64,000 nucleotides of DNA. It comes from Yamagishiella unicocca (Eukaryota; Chlorophyta; Chlorophyceae; Chlamydomonadales; Volvocaceae). Positions 9,411 to 22,800 of the stretch are shown here, in pieces (the first letter of the stretch is position 1; every line of letters begins with the position of its first letter). The notes under the pieces are model-generated. The model had not been told where the DNA came from, ran no database searches, and saw nothing but the letters and a program-made list of their open reading frames with translations. Position numbers and translations under genes: made by a program. Where the stretch lies: contig BDSL01000015.1 in the NCBI GenBank assembly GCA_003116995.1, forward strand, positions 1,178,001 to 1,242,000, read 5' to 3'.

Positions 9411-12400
9411 TCACTCAGAGTTGAGCACGTCCTTGATGGCAAGCACGTCTGGGTGGTCCGGGCCCAGCTCCGCCTCCTGGATCACTAGCGCGCGCTCCAG
9501 CAGCGGCCGCCCGAGGTCCTCGCGGCCCTGCGCCGAGGACCAAGTGGGGAGAGGTTGGCTAGGTGGCAAAGGACTTGTGAAGTGTGCATGCAAGGGAGGG
9601 TCTCCACGGACAGGGACACATCGCCTTCGGACGGCGTCGTGGGTGTATCAGCTGGAGATGTGCGCCACGGCGCAGATGAGCAGAGTCGGCGCAACCCCAA
9701 ATGAGCGGAGTCAGGGCAATCGCAAGCGGGAAATGCATAGAGCAGGTCCGGATTGTCGTTTGCAAGCTGGGTTCGCGCACTTCGAGTGCACTCGAGGTTA
9801 ACAGACCGGTGAACGGTGCGGCCGGCCATGCGAGGCCTGCAGCCCGGCTCCGAAACCCACCTGCTCCAGGTGCAGCACCGCCAGGTCCGTGAGTGTGTGG
9901 GCCACCTCGGGGTGCTCCGGGCCGTAGTGCGTCTCGTAGATCTTCAGCGCCCTCTCGTACAGCGGCAGCGCCTGGTCGCTATCACCGCTGGAGTTGTAGA
10001 AGATGGCGAGGTTGGAGCACGCCTCCGCGGTCGTGGGGTGGTTGGGACCGAACTCATTTTCGGCTTTTTGGAGCTCCATCTCGTAGGTGGGGCCGTCTGC
10101 GGGTCCGGCCGGAAAAAGAGGGCAGCGAAGCACCGTGCTTTTGATATAATTTGCAATTGAGCTGATAGGAGGGTAGCGAATGTGCTTTTGCCTGGCTTCA
10201 AACACCAGGTGGTCCACATCCATCTGTTCGGGGCTCTCCAGCGGTGCTACTCCTTGCATTGCGCCCTGGGGCCGCTGTCATCCCACTGACTAGCCACCCG
10301 ACCCTTGTCGGCCCTAAGAGGACCCCGGGCCCCCGTGTGGTGGCGTGACGCGCAACGGCGCGGAGGTCGCCTCCACCAGAGCCGGAGAGGCGCAGCACGA
10401 CACGACAAGCCCGTTCCTCCCCACCTGGCGGGGCATCTTGCTGGGCCTCTTGCGGCGGCGGTGATGATGGCGGCCGCCGAGGCTTCGGCGTCGGCGCTGC
10501 TGAGCCCTTGCCGCTGGCGTCGCTTTTCCCGCTGACGGGGCGCTTGCTGGGCGGCGGGCCTGCGGGCTTTGATGGGGGAGGCCGTGGCGCCACCGCTGGC
10601 GGTGGTGGCGGCGGGGGAGCAGGGCCGTCGCTGGTGCCGCTGAGTACCGCGTCCACCTGCTCCTTGATCTTGGGGTTGATGTCCTTGGGCATACACTTCC
10701 TGCAGGGCGCGGCGTGGTTTGCGGAGAAGGGTCTGTGTTCGCCACGGATACCATTACTGTCGCAGTGGCGGGTGAGTGAGTCACTGCCGGGGCGACCAGC
10801 CTACAAGGTGCCAATGGTGCGATTCAAGGCCGTGCATCCCGCTAAAACGCAGTGGCAGAAGGGTGCGCGAACGAAGGAACTTCCAGTAGTAGCGTGCTTG
10901 GAGACAGAGGGCAGGTCTTCACAACGCGGTCGTGCTCCTAACCCAACGGACTCAACAACTTCCGCGCATACTAACCCAACCACGCGATTGCGGTCATGGG
11001 ACGTGCCAGGGGGCCCATCAGTTCGCCCTCGCAGCCCGACTGCACGCTGCCGTGCTCACCTTATCGCGGGGCCCACCAGGTCGAACACCTCCTTGGTCAC
11101 CCGCACCGTCTCGCTGCGCACTTCGGCGTTGGGCGAGTTGTAGGCCTTGCCCACGTACTCCATCACCTCGGCCAGGTCGAAGCCCTCGCCGGTCTTGGAG
11201 ATGCCCATCAGCGGGATGAGGTCCTACGGGGCAGCGAGGGGGGTGGCGGGTGGTGGAGAACGCAGTGAGGCGGCGGCAAGTAAGACACCGCGCATACTGC
11301 CAGGGAGCAGGGAGATGGGGCAGCGGGCGCGAAGGGGTGGTGGAACGGGGGCGACCGCGCGCGTCGCTGGCTGTCCGCAGGGCAGAGGTGGCGGGAGGGT
11401 TTGACGACCCAGAGTGCCCTGTGGTCGCCATGCTTACTACCGTAATGCGGTAAGTACTGGTACTAGCCACAACCACACGCCGACGCCAGTCAGTCGTGAC
11501 GTCACACCCGAGGACCCGCACATCCCTCTCGCGACCCTCCCCCCCGCACCCGGATAAGCTGCAGGACTCCCAGCACCGGGCGCCACGCGGTTTGGTTCTT
11601 GACTGGCTTCAGGAAGACGCTGGTGTGCGACGCCAGCTGGGCTTCCTTGATGCTCGCCAGGAGCATGATGCTCTCCTTGCTTGCGTCCCTGCGAGCGGCG
11701 CAATACAAAAATGGAGCCGACAGAGTCAACAAGCCTGTGCCAAAACAGGTCGCAGGTGATGCCTTTGCTGCTACACCTGACATCTGCACTTAACTTCCGG
11801 ATGGGACGGTAACCAGCACACAGCCCGGCTGTACTACGAAGGTATACGGCAGCCGTCGCAGCTCACATTACTGCAGTGTTAGGTGTCGAGTTCTCACGCG
11901 CAGAGACGCACAGGATACACCACCGCCTAGCCCAAACCCAACAGGATACAGCGCAGGATACACAACAGGATACAGCGCAGGATACGCAACAGGATACACC
12001 GCAGGATACACCTCCGACAGGTTGGGAGCCCTCCTGCGCACCTTAGCCGCGCGTTATTGTCCCCCAGCTTGTCCACCAGCTGGGGCATAATCGTCTCTGC
12101 CATGGACTCCACCTCGCGGCCGCCTCCGGCCGCAAGCCCGCTGTCCACCAGAGCCGGCAGCAGCGCCAGGCACGCCAGGTAGACGTTGGCCACCTTATCC
12201 TTCATGCCCTTCACCGTCACGCGCACCAGCGTCCGGAACGCCTCGCGCTTGCCGTCGAAGCCGCCGCTCGATACCTGCGGCAGGCAGGAGGCGCCATTCG
12301 GGGACATGGACCCCGACAAGAAAACCGGGTGCAACTCCGGTTTTCACGTACGCTCTAGCACAGCCCAGGCCTCCCGCTGCTTCCCATTCTATCACTAACT

Positions 12401-15400
12401 TCCCATTCTATCACGGGGATCCTGAGATGAGGTATCGCAATTGCGAGGGTGTGAGCGGTCCCGACAGCGATTGTCCTAACGAGATGTACCCAAATAGAAT
12501 GTACCCAAAAAGGATGTGCCCTAAGGGGATGCAACAACGTGCCAGCGACCTCAGCGCCCTGACAGTACTCCCGCATCGCGTCTGCGCTGCCCCCGCTCAG
12601 CAGTACGCCCCCGCAACGCTCACCTCCTTGGTGAGCCACACGATTGCTGCATCGCGGAGCTGCCAGTTTTTGGAGTAGAACGCCCTCGCGACGTACTCAC
12701 TTGCTAGCTCCTCCAGCGCCTCCGCCTCCTTGCCCACGGCACCTGGTACGAGGGGGCGAGAGCGGTTCAAGATTGCCACGTACCGTTACCGTTGTCCAAC
12801 GACCTTGCAGCCCGGTAGGCGGGTACCGTGTCTAGCAGCTGCCCACGTTATCCGATTCCCCCGCCGCAATGTTGGCTGGCCTGTGTCAGGTCGCTTTCTC
12901 GCTTTCGGTTGGGGCCCGAACATTGCGGTGATTACCGACCTTGACCGGCCATATGTCCGACCGTGACCCTCACGGGCCCTGGGGTATGTACATAGCGCAT
13001 GCAAGCGGTTCGGGTTCCTTATCGGAGCACGCAAGGGCTGGTACAAGCACCATGCCGGCCGCCGCTTCGTTGCGCCCGAACCCACCTACCTGGCACCGGC
13101 TCCGGAGCCGGGAGATCCGTAGGCCATCCGTCCGGCACCGGAAGGCTGCTGTCTCCCTGTGGCGCCGCTTGCCGCTGCACCGCCGCCGACACCATCTGGT
13201 CCTCGCTGGGCGTGTAGCGACCGCGGCCCATCGCGGGTCGTTCGTCGTACTGCTGGTGGCGGCTGTTGCCGACTGACGCGCCACTGAGGTGCGTGGCCGG
13301 TCCTTGCGCGTAGTCATCGTCCACCTCAACGACTGCAACCGTGGGGATCCATCGCGGCGGTCAGTTAGCCACGGTCGCGGATCCAATGCAAGTGATGGAA
13401 CCGGAACCGGGCAGGCGCTAATGCTGGTGGGTGGTGGGTGGGGAAATCCATGCCGGCACCTATTCTGGGCGTGCGCTTCAATGCTGGAAGTCGGGAGGCG
13501 GGTAGGTTGTGCCTTCCGCCGCCTACACACGAGCACTAGCGTCCCTCCTCCCTGCGGCCACTTGCCACCCCAACATCTCCTGCTCGAACCCCTTCCCTCG
13601 GTCCTCACTTGTCGGCCCGCGTTGCCCTGGCGAATTCGGCTGTGACCCGGTGACGCGCCGCTGCCCTGAGCCGGTCCGGCCCACTGGCTGGTCATCGAAC
13701 GGCAGCTGCAGCTGCGCACCGCCGCCAGAGGGACTCGGCGTCGCCACCGTGGGCTTATTGCCCAGCACCCGGTTGAAGATTTCGTCGGGGTTTTTGCTTG
13801 CGCCCGCGGCGCCCCCTGGGGCCATGGCGGCGCCCTCGCCCGCTGCTCGCAGCTTGTCGATGTCCGCTTTGATCAACTTGGCTGCGTCATAGTCCTCCTT
13901 CTCGACCGCCGCGCGCTTGCGCGCCTCGAGCTGCGCGATCTTTTGACCAACAACTTTTAATCGCTCAATGCTGGCCTGCAGATTTTGGTGCAGGGCAGGC
14001 AGGTTGCCGTGTTCGTCAGTTCGAGCAGGTACTTGTATTGCGCGACGGCCGTTCTGTCAAGGGTTCGCTTTGTGCAAATGCTTGTACTGCGCGCCGGAGG
14101 TTCTGTCACGGGTCAGACTTCCAAGCGTCTCTGGTGACGTGGGGTCGCAGATAAACGAGCGCCGCATAACTTAATTACGTGGACGTGATTAAGACACCCG
14201 CATAACACCCTGCTGTACCTCACTTGGTCCGAGCAGCACTGCCCCCAAAGCAAGGCGGCCCGTCAATCCAGGCCTGAGTGTCTTGGACACATCTGGACAC
14301 ATTTGTCGGCCCCTGCTCCGTTTCCCATCCTCACTCGCCCAACCTCACTCGCCCAACCTCACTCGCCCAAACCCCCGAGGAGCTGCCCCACAAACCTTGA
14401 GCACTTTAGCCGTGTCGTAATCCTCGCGAGACACCGCCTCGTCCTTTTGTCGCGCTAGGTCGCGGATCTTGACGGCGGTCACTGTGTCCACGTGAAGATC
14501 CAGGTTGACGTCCGCCATGTCGGCTGCTGCTGCGTTGTAGTACGGCTGCGCGCTGGGCACGGGCGGGTGCAGCTGCAGGAAGCCCACCGGCCCGTCGGGC
14601 GGCGCCGTCGCACGCTCCCCGATGAGGTTGAGCGCTATTACCCCGACCTGCGGAGGATTTGGTGGTGGCGAGGAGGCCGAGGGGTGGTGTTTCGCGTTGC
14701 GTGGCCGGCGCCGTGGGTTAGCATGCAAGGAGGTAGGCCGGCGGGTGGGATGGAAACAACGAGCGAAGTTGACTGCGTGTACTGAGAGGACGGGGTGCGG
14801 AGAGACGGCGCGGTGCGTGTACTGAGAGCGCGGGGTGCGAAGGCACGGTGCGGTGCGTGTTTTCAAGCGGTGGACAGTCCCCCACCGCAGGCGGGGAGTA
14901 AGGGGTACTTGCTGGGTGGGAGGGCAGCGGGGCTGAAGATATCGCTTGGACTAGGCGCATCCTCGGAGCACCGGATTTAGAGCAGGGGCAAAGAGTCCGG
15001 ACCTGTATCCGGGCTGACATGTGCGGCAATGCCGGCCTGCTGCGAAGGACTGCGATTTGGTCACACGGCAAAGCCTCCGAAATCGTTGGGAGCGTGAGCA
15101 CGCACATGGCCTACCGTTCCGGGTACAACATGCTTACCGAGACTACACATTCAACCTCCGATGGCATCGACCTTACAGCACTAGGGGGAACGCAGCAGAG
15201 GTTCATGGCCCACCTGGTTGTATATGTTCAACTTATTGACGTGGCACCGATGGATCAGCAGGCGGATCAGGAACGCCTGGACATTGACATGCACGCTCTT
15301 AAGCTCCCGCGCCTGGTGATTGCTGCGCTCATTGCTGTCGAACGACAGGTATCCAAGCCGCTTGAAGACGCAGTTGTTGGGGTCCGTGTCCGTTATGCTA

Positions 15401-15856
15401 GCGGGGGCACCGACAAACACCTCCACGCGTGTGGCGATCTGCAGTAATCAAGACAGGCCTTAGTGCGGCGTTGGAGGAGGCGATGCTAGGGTACACTCGA
15501 CGGGGCTGCCAGCGCGGGTGCTTCTGAAACGACGAGGCCACTTCCAGTACGGCCTGGCCCCGCGCACCTTGTATTCGTGGGAAAGTATCTGGATTTGCTG
15601 CACCTTGCATGTCTGCTCTAGCCTCAGGATTATCTCCTGGGGGTACTTGCAGAACCTGTGGCCCGTCCAGCCAGGAGTTATGCGTGTGCAAGCGCACTGG
15701 CAGCCAGGGCTCAACCCGCCCGCCCCCCGCGGCCCTGTTGTGCAGCGCACCTGGGCGACTGCCATCCTCGCGTTTGAGGGCTGTGGAATAGAAGCTCACG
15801 GACAGGGTAATCCGTGTCCTGCGCATAGCCGACAGGGTCCGTTCACTGGAACTCAT
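9411..15856 (-). CDS. CEP104: CEP104/FAP256-type ciliary-tip protein with C-terminal TPRs
   Basis: Predicted exons: 15568-15696, 15214-15438, 14396-14647, 13685-13975, 13090-13324, 12624-12742, 12042-12274, 11550-11688, 11060-11223, 10425-10699, 9861-10252, 9411-9527; phases agree across all of these (about 857 codons). The first exon is probably 15751-15856 (ATG 15856 or 15826) but its phase does not fit, so the N-terminus is unresolved. In order: N-terminal fold (GWTGHRFCKYPQEI, FKRLGYLSFD, ARELKSVHV, HVNKLNIYNQVGVIALNLIGE), coiled-coil (DEAVSREDYDTAK; EKEDYDAAKLIKADIDKLR), linker, TOG domain (YVARAFYSKNWQLRDAAI; MKDKVANVYLACLALLP), a Pro-rich stretch, then two kinesin-light-chain-type TPRs (ALPLYERALKIYETHYGPEHPEVA; LLERALVIQEAELGPDHPDV). 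CEP104 proteins bind microtubule plus ends at ciliary tips. Vertebrate CEP104 ends in zinc fingers, so the TPR tail is notable; its assignment to this gene rests on consistent splice phase. Confidence 0.85.
11941..12013. repeat. Tandem repeat (caggatac-based) in a CEP104 intron
   Basis: Alternating units of about 11-13 bases, CAGGATACAGCG / CAGGATACACAA, just inside the donor side of the intron after the central TOG exon (12042-12274). Confidence 0.9.
14325..14371. repeat. 16-bp repeat (cctcactcgcccaacc), three units
   Basis: Three adjacent copies of CCTCACTCGCCCAA in a CEP104 intron. The copied segment at 4990-5010 has one unit, so the number differs between the two loci. Confidence 0.85.
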
Positions 15857-16807
15857 CGACCAGTCGCGAGACCAAGCCCTTAGCTCCTCGCGCTTACCTC
15901 GCCCGAAAACGCATGTACCGTGAACCGCAGCTTCTGCGGCCCCCCAGACGCCTTCATTGTTTATGCCGCGACATGCCACGCGCTCGAGCCAGTGAAAGGT
16001 ATTTAAGCGAATGAATTGACCGAGGCCTCTTGGAAGGAGCAAGTGCACCGTGATAAGTATAACGTACAGGATCCAACAGCGAACTATTATCAATAATCAA
16101 TCATGTTGAAAGCAAGCGATAGAAGTGGAGCTCTGCCTTGTACGGCAGTGCAGAAGGTTTAGACCATGAAGCCGTAAGCAGCACGCAGTAGGATGATACT
16201 GTTTTGTTTCAATATAGCAATGCTGGCGTAATTCCAATTTGGCGTGATCGCGCTAGCCTGTACCCTGTAGACACTTGCGGAGTCAGCCACACGCAGCTGC
16301 CGTTGAAATCATGTGTCAAGGGCATTCATTAGATAGTGGTTTTTCATAACTGAGCCTTGGGCTCATGGTGTCGGGACGCCTGGTTGCTGGGACGTCGTCA
16401 GGTGCGGAACATGCAGTAGTCGGCGGACTATAGAATGAAATTCTGCAATTATTTGTTACCAATGACAATCTGCACAAATCATGCCGCATGCAGGGACATC
16501 GCTGGGGGCACGCAGTGCCTGGGCGAGTCTGCTGGAGGCGGGCAGGCACGTGTTTCTTAGCGCACACGGCTCGTTTGGTGGTATTCATGCTGCACGCATG
16601 CTTAATGTGGTGGTGCAACCCGCAGAGAACTGTCCAGAGAGCTGCCAAACACCAGCGGCGATGCCTGCTCCATCAACGCCCCGGCGCTGGCAGCGGCGGA
16701 ATGCAAGCGGGTAAGGGTGCGTCCCATACAAGACGCACCGTTTTCGTGCTTAGTTCGATCTCGGGCCTTGGGCTGGGCGTAAGGATACTACTGCCTTGTC
16801 GGCGTCG
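15857..16807. other. Intergenic region between divergent genes
   Basis: Separates the CEP104-like gene (minus) from the helical-repeat gene (plus), so it should contain both promoters. It is more AT-rich than its surroundings around 16080-16480. I see no convincing coding region; part of the left end may hold the unresolved CEP104 first exon or its 5' UTR. Confidence 0.5.
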
Positions 16808-19800
16808 ATGCAGGCTCTATGCGCACGGCCAACGAGTGCGGCGCTGCCTGGGTCCTGGATGGCGCGGTACTGGGGTCGCCACGCAGGCGGTACCTGCCAG
16901 TCGGTGTCGGGGCCTCCTCCGTTGCAATACCGGGGACTCCACGCCGGCAGCAGCTGCAAGTCGGATGTGCCGCCAAACCCTGCCGTGGAAGCACCGCAAC
17001 ATAGCGACAGCCACACGGCAACCGGCGGACCGCTCGAGCTGGACGACCTAAGCTTGCTGGCCGAGCAGTGGCGGCACGTGAGCTTGGCAGCAGGGCCCCA
17101 GAGCAACAGCGCCTGCAGCGGTAACAGTAGCAGTAGCAACAGCACAGGAGGCAGTAGCAGCAGCAATGCGAAGGCTGGGATTGGACACGAGCCGTCACCG
17201 GCGGGCCACATCCCTCCGCAGCTGCTCGAACAGACCCTAACGCTGCTGGACCAACGGCACTCGGCGGCCGCGCGCCGCGTCCACAAAGCCTCCGTGGATT
17301 CGCCCTGGCCTCGCAACGGCCCAGCCGCCGCCGCCGACGCGGCCGCCAGCGCCGATCCCGGCGCAGCACCCGCGCTGGCCGACATCATCACCTCCGCCGC
17401 CAGCTTGTTTGCGACCAGCAGGCCGCCGCCGGACCTGGCGCGAAGCCTCGTTGCCGCCGCCGCAGCCGGAGCCCACAGCGCCCCGTGGCCCCAAGCCGCG
17501 CAGATCCTACACGGCTTGGTGCGCATGGGCACCGTCGGCACCAGGTACCTAGACTGGACCCTGGCGCGGATACAGCACATCCAACTAGCCGACCCGCGGA
17601 CCGGCTCGGACGGCATTCCCAGCCGCCGCGCGGGGCCGAGGGCGCAGCTCGGGGCTGCGAACCCTCCTCCACAGGACGCGAGCCTGCCGGGCCCGAGCGC
17701 AGCGGATTCCATCAGCCTGCTGCGGTCGCTGTCTGCGGTCCACGCCGCGCAGGGCGCCGCCGCGCGCAACGCGCCGGTCGCCCTGCTGCGGCTGATGCAG
17801 CACCTGCAGGCGCTGCTGCCCGCCCTGCCGGGCCCGGCGCCGCTGGTGCCGCTGCTGCAAGACGTCACGTCTTGCGGCTGGCGCCACGACCGGGAGCCCG
17901 AGTTCTTGCTGCACGTCGGCAACTACCTCAGCTTGCCGTGCCGGACCGGGCCGCCAGCGCCCGGGGACGCTGCGAACGGCGGCGGCGGCGCCGCCGTAGG
18001 CGCTGCGCCGCCGCCGCGGCCGTCGGCGGCGGACGTCGCGGACGACGGCACGCACGTGCACCCTCCGCAGCTGTTGACGCTGACCCCGGCGCAGCTCGTG
18101 TCGGTGCTGGACAGCTTCGCGCGCGCGGGAGTGCACCACAGCGGCCTCATGGAGCGAGCCCTGGACGTGGTGGACCGCTGCCTGCCCGCCTTCACGCCCT
18201 CGCAGGCAGCCCGTTTGGCGGAGGTGTGCGCGCGCTTCACGCACTACCGGCCGGCGCTCATGCGGCGACTGGCGCTGCACGTGGGCGCGCACCTGCCCGC
18301 CGCCGTGGCGCCGGGCGACGTGGCAGGCATGGTGGCGGCGCTGGCGCGGTGCCGGGTTCGGGAGGAGAGGTTCCTGGACGTGGTGGCGGCGTACGCGGCG
18401 GAGCACGCGGGCGCGTTGCTGGAGGCGGCAGCGGCGTCGGAGCGGGAGGCGGAGTCGCAGCTACTGCAGCTTGGCGGGAGCGTTGGCGACAGCTCGACTG
18501 GCGGTGGGAGTGGGACTGGGTGCGTTCCCGGCGCAGCGGGCTTGAAGAGCTGCAGCGCGGGGGGTGGTGAAGGCGGCTTGGAAGGCCTTGCACGGCTGAG
18601 GGCCCAACGAGACGGGGCTGCTACCGAGCCGCAGGACGCAGGGCCTGGTCCGGGGCGGACCTGTCAGCTGGCGCCAGATTCGCCGCCGGGGCAAGAGCTC
18701 CCGCAGTCTGCTCAGAGGCGTAGCCGGTGTCCAATGGGCGACATCGGGAGGCCAACGACCCCGGATGCATTCCTCTCGCCGGTCCCGGTGCCTCCGCCTG
18801 GAGAAGCCATTAGGGTTTCCCAGGGGCTAGAAGGTGCCGGAGCAGCAAGCTTGGCTCCTGAACCACAAGCACCGGTCCTGGAGGTAACGGCTACCGAAGC
18901 CGGTGGTGACGTCAGCTTGGCGAGTACAGATGTAGCCACCGCAGCAGCAGCGCAGATGCTGCGTCCACCAGCCGCCTGGGGCCTAACGATGCAGCCCGCA
19001 CAGCAGACTGGGTCGGGCAGCCCGCCGCAGCAGCGCAGCTTGGAGCCTGCCAGCACCCTGCTGAATGACCGCACTGGCCTCTTCATTGACCGCCTGTCGC
19101 CAACGCTGGAACCATACCGCCTTCTGAATGAGCTCCTCGCGGTGCCTGGTGCTGCCATCGACATGTACTACATGCCGTACGATTACGCGGCCGTGTCGAC
19201 GGGGGCGCCGGGCAGGGGCTGCGCCTTCGTATCCGTCACGTCGCCCGGCGGTGCCGCGGCGCTGATGCAGCGGTTGCGCGCAGGGCCGGTCTGCGGCATG
19301 AAGCAGGTGAGGCCGGGCAGGGCAGCTCTCCGAGCGCAGCACGGGCCGGGAGCAGGTCCCAGTCCGGGGCACGTACGCCACGTGGTGGTATGAGCAGGGT
19401 CCGCAGCAGCGCGTCGGTGTCGCCGCGCGGGGCTGTCGGGGCCGAGCCCCTGCGACCGACTGATGAGCATTATATAAGGAACAGGCGTGACGAGCCTGGG
19501 CGAACTGGCGCTGTACAGGGAAGGTCCGGCTGGGCGCGTAGGCATGCCGTCACTCCCTACCCGGGCCGTGCTGTGTGGACCACCAGTCCACCATGGAAGT
19601 AGCGTCGCGAGTGACGCCGTTTACGCGTCTCGATGCTTGCGCGTCCGCCGATAAGGAGTGTCAAAAGAAGTCAGTCCGAGGTAGTCGGCCCTCGCCAGCC
19701 TACTTGACGCTGCCAGCATGCGCGCCCCTCCCCGACCCGCTGGGGCCTCTTCGTTGCTTTGACCCCTGTCCACCCGCTCCGCGCCTGGATGTTGTTCCTA

Positions 19801-22800
19801 ACGCCCCCTGCTGCCCCTTGCCCGCATGCTTCGCGTCGACCGCCTTCCCCACCCGCTCTGGGCCCTGGTCAGGTGAGTTCCGCCGCTGGGTTGGGCCTCT
19901 GTTCTGGTAGTTTTTTGCTAGTCGTTGCGTTCTTGTCTGCGGGCGTCGGGACCTGCGTCTGGGCTTTCGCGTCCCCCATGGCGGCGCGGCGCGGCTTCGG
20001 CCTCCTCTCCTGGACGACCGCGGACCTTCTCTGGTAATGACCTCACGCATCTGGTCGGTATTCGGGCGGGTCGGGACTGGGACTCCGACTAGGACTGGGA
20101 CTGGGACCGGACCGCGATGTCCGCTCTCCCATAGCGCACCACCTCCCACAGTTCTCCTGCTAGCGCCCAAAACCGGTTCTGCGAAAAGTTTACGTGCGTC
20201 GCGCGGGGTCCTCGCTTCCTTTCGTCTCGCCGTAGCCGATATAGCTTAGCCGCCAAAGGTCATATTACGACCTTCGGCTTTCGTATCCCCAACCCAGTTC
20301 TCCCGCATGCATCTCAAAACTTCTGCTTTAAACGATTTTTTTTCGGACATCCACGGGTTTCCCTCGAATCCCCGACCCGCCTGTTGAACTCACTTGTCAC
20401 CACCCCCCGACCTCAAGCCCCGCAACGCCGCGATGTCCTCCACCCGCAGCTTGTCACGGCGGAGCACACGCCCGCGCCCAACACCGACGCGCTGCTGCGG
20501 ACCCTGCTCAACCTGCGCCACCCCCACGTGGCGTACGTGCCTCGGACTGGGACCTGCTCCCGGCCCGTGCTGCTGTACGTGAGCGGCTCCCTGCGAGGGC
20601 AGGTACGGAGGGGCGGGCGGGCGGTAGAACAAGCCGGGATTGGCTTCCGGCAGAACACATGCATGCAGCCACCACATGTACAAAGCTGCCGCACCTCCAT
20701 GGATGTGCGCGCTCCTCATCACTTCGGTGGGCATGCAGTCTCGCGAAGCCTACCAGCTGCGTTGCCGTGGCTCTTTTCGACGTGTCCGCTGTCCGCCGTG
20801 CAGGTGCAGCCGCTTGACCCAGCGGACGTCCTGCTGCACGAGTGGCCGCGCCACGCCAAGCAGCACCATGCCACTCCACAGACCTGCTCGGAGCCGCGAG
20901 TTGAGGAACACCCAAGACCAGACCCGGAACCGCATCTGGCAGAGGCGGTCGTCTTCCAACAGCAGCAGCAGCAGCCGCAGCAGAGGCACCCGGATGGGCC
21001 TCGCGCCTCGCACCTGCCGCAGCCGCGACCGCACCTGCCGCAGCCGCGACCGCACCCCCGGCCTCAGGGCGCTGCTTGGTCGGACCTCTCCGCCACGTCG
21101 CCGAACCCGCAGCCGCACCCGCAAGTCCAGCTCGGCAGCTCACCCAGCTCGCCCCCGCACCAGTCGGGCTACGCTAGAGGAAGCCCTGGCCCGTCGAGTC
21201 CCGCACCTCCCCAGCCGCGGCCGCTGCGCTCCCAGCTGCTGCACCCCGGCGAGCTGGGGCTTTTGGCGCACAGCATGGCGGCGCTGTCGTACCACCACTC
21301 GGGCTTCCTGGACGTGCTCGGGCGGCTGATGCAGCGCCTCACGGCGGCAGTGCGGCGGGACCCTCGCCTCGTAGCGGGCATGCTTCCGCAGCCAACCGCG
21401 CGGGGGCCGCCGCAGGGTGTGTACGATATCAATAGCAACAGCAGTAGCAGAAGCAGTAATGGAAGCAGCAGTAGTAAAACCAGCGGTAGCACAAGCGCCG
21501 GCAACAACAGCAGCAGCAGGAATAGCAGCAACAACAGCAGGAATAATAGCTCCACCGGACTCGCGGCGGCAGGTGACGGGGGGCGCCGCTGCCTGCTGCA
21601 GCCTCCAGCTCTGAAGTCGGTGCTTCACGCCCTCCACGCGCTCGCTTCGCAGCCCAGCCCCGACGCCGCCGCCTGCCGTGACCTGGGGGACGTGTGCGCC
21701 AGCGCCCTGCTTGCCTGGCTGCCGCCGGAAGCCGCCTCCAAGCGCAGCTCCGAGACCAGCGCCCCTGGCGCCCCAGCCGGCCTTCCAACCAGCGCCGGAA
21801 CTAGACGTGCCGCCGACAGAGATCTCGACGTCCCCGACGGTGAGGTCGCTGCCGGCAGCAGCTCACACCCACCTGCAGCAGCTGCGGCGCCTGCCGGTCG
21901 TGACCCAGATCCCGCGCGGCTGCTGCACTCGCTATCGCTTCCATCAGTTCCGCCTCCGCCCTCAGACGTCCTGGACGTCCATGTTAAGCTGGTCGCCCAA
22001 GCGCTGACCGTCGCGGCAGACCACGGCCGGCTGCTCTACCATCCGCGGATGTGCGGCGCAGCCGCAGCGCTGTTGCGGCACCACCTGCCCCGCCTCCGAC
22101 CTCGCGCCGCCTGCGCCCTGCTGCAGCCACTGGTTCGCTTCAGGCACCCGTCGGTGCGGCAGCTGGTGCGCGCCGTGGCGCCCCTGCTGACGCAGCAGCC
22201 GGAGCGCCTGTCGCCCGCGTCGCTAGTGAACCTCGCGTGGGCGTGCGCGCGCACCGGCCAGCACGACAACCGGCGGGTCGTGGGCGCGCTGGCCGAGCGC
22301 ACCGGGCAGCTGCTGCCGCAGCTGCCCACCTCAGACGCCGCGCAGCTGTTCTGGGCCCTGGCGGTGCTGCGCCACGACGACGGCGGCGGCGGCGGCCGCG
22401 GCGGCGATGGAGTGTACGAGGGGCTGCTGCTGCTGCTGCTCGATCGGTACGACCTGGCAGCGCGCGATTTGCTGCTGCTGCAGGAGGGGCTGGAGATCAG
22501 CCGCCGCCTGAGGGCGCCGTCCTCGGCATCGGCATCGGTGTCGGCCTCCTCGTCCTGGCCGGCCGGCGGCGCCTCGCAGGCCATGGATGCGTTCCTGCAG
22601 GAGCTCCTGGACCGTGCCGGACACCAGGTTTCGGAGCGGATGGACGTAGCCGGGTTGTTGTTTGAGGTTTCCGCGACGCCGGCGGAGGCACAGACGGTTT
22701 CAGGAGCAGGCGGCGAAGACGGTGCCAACGCGGTTGTGGACAGCAGGTGCAGGGGCGAGCTGGCAGGTGGGGCTGAGCCGGGCGCGGAGGTTGGCGGTGG

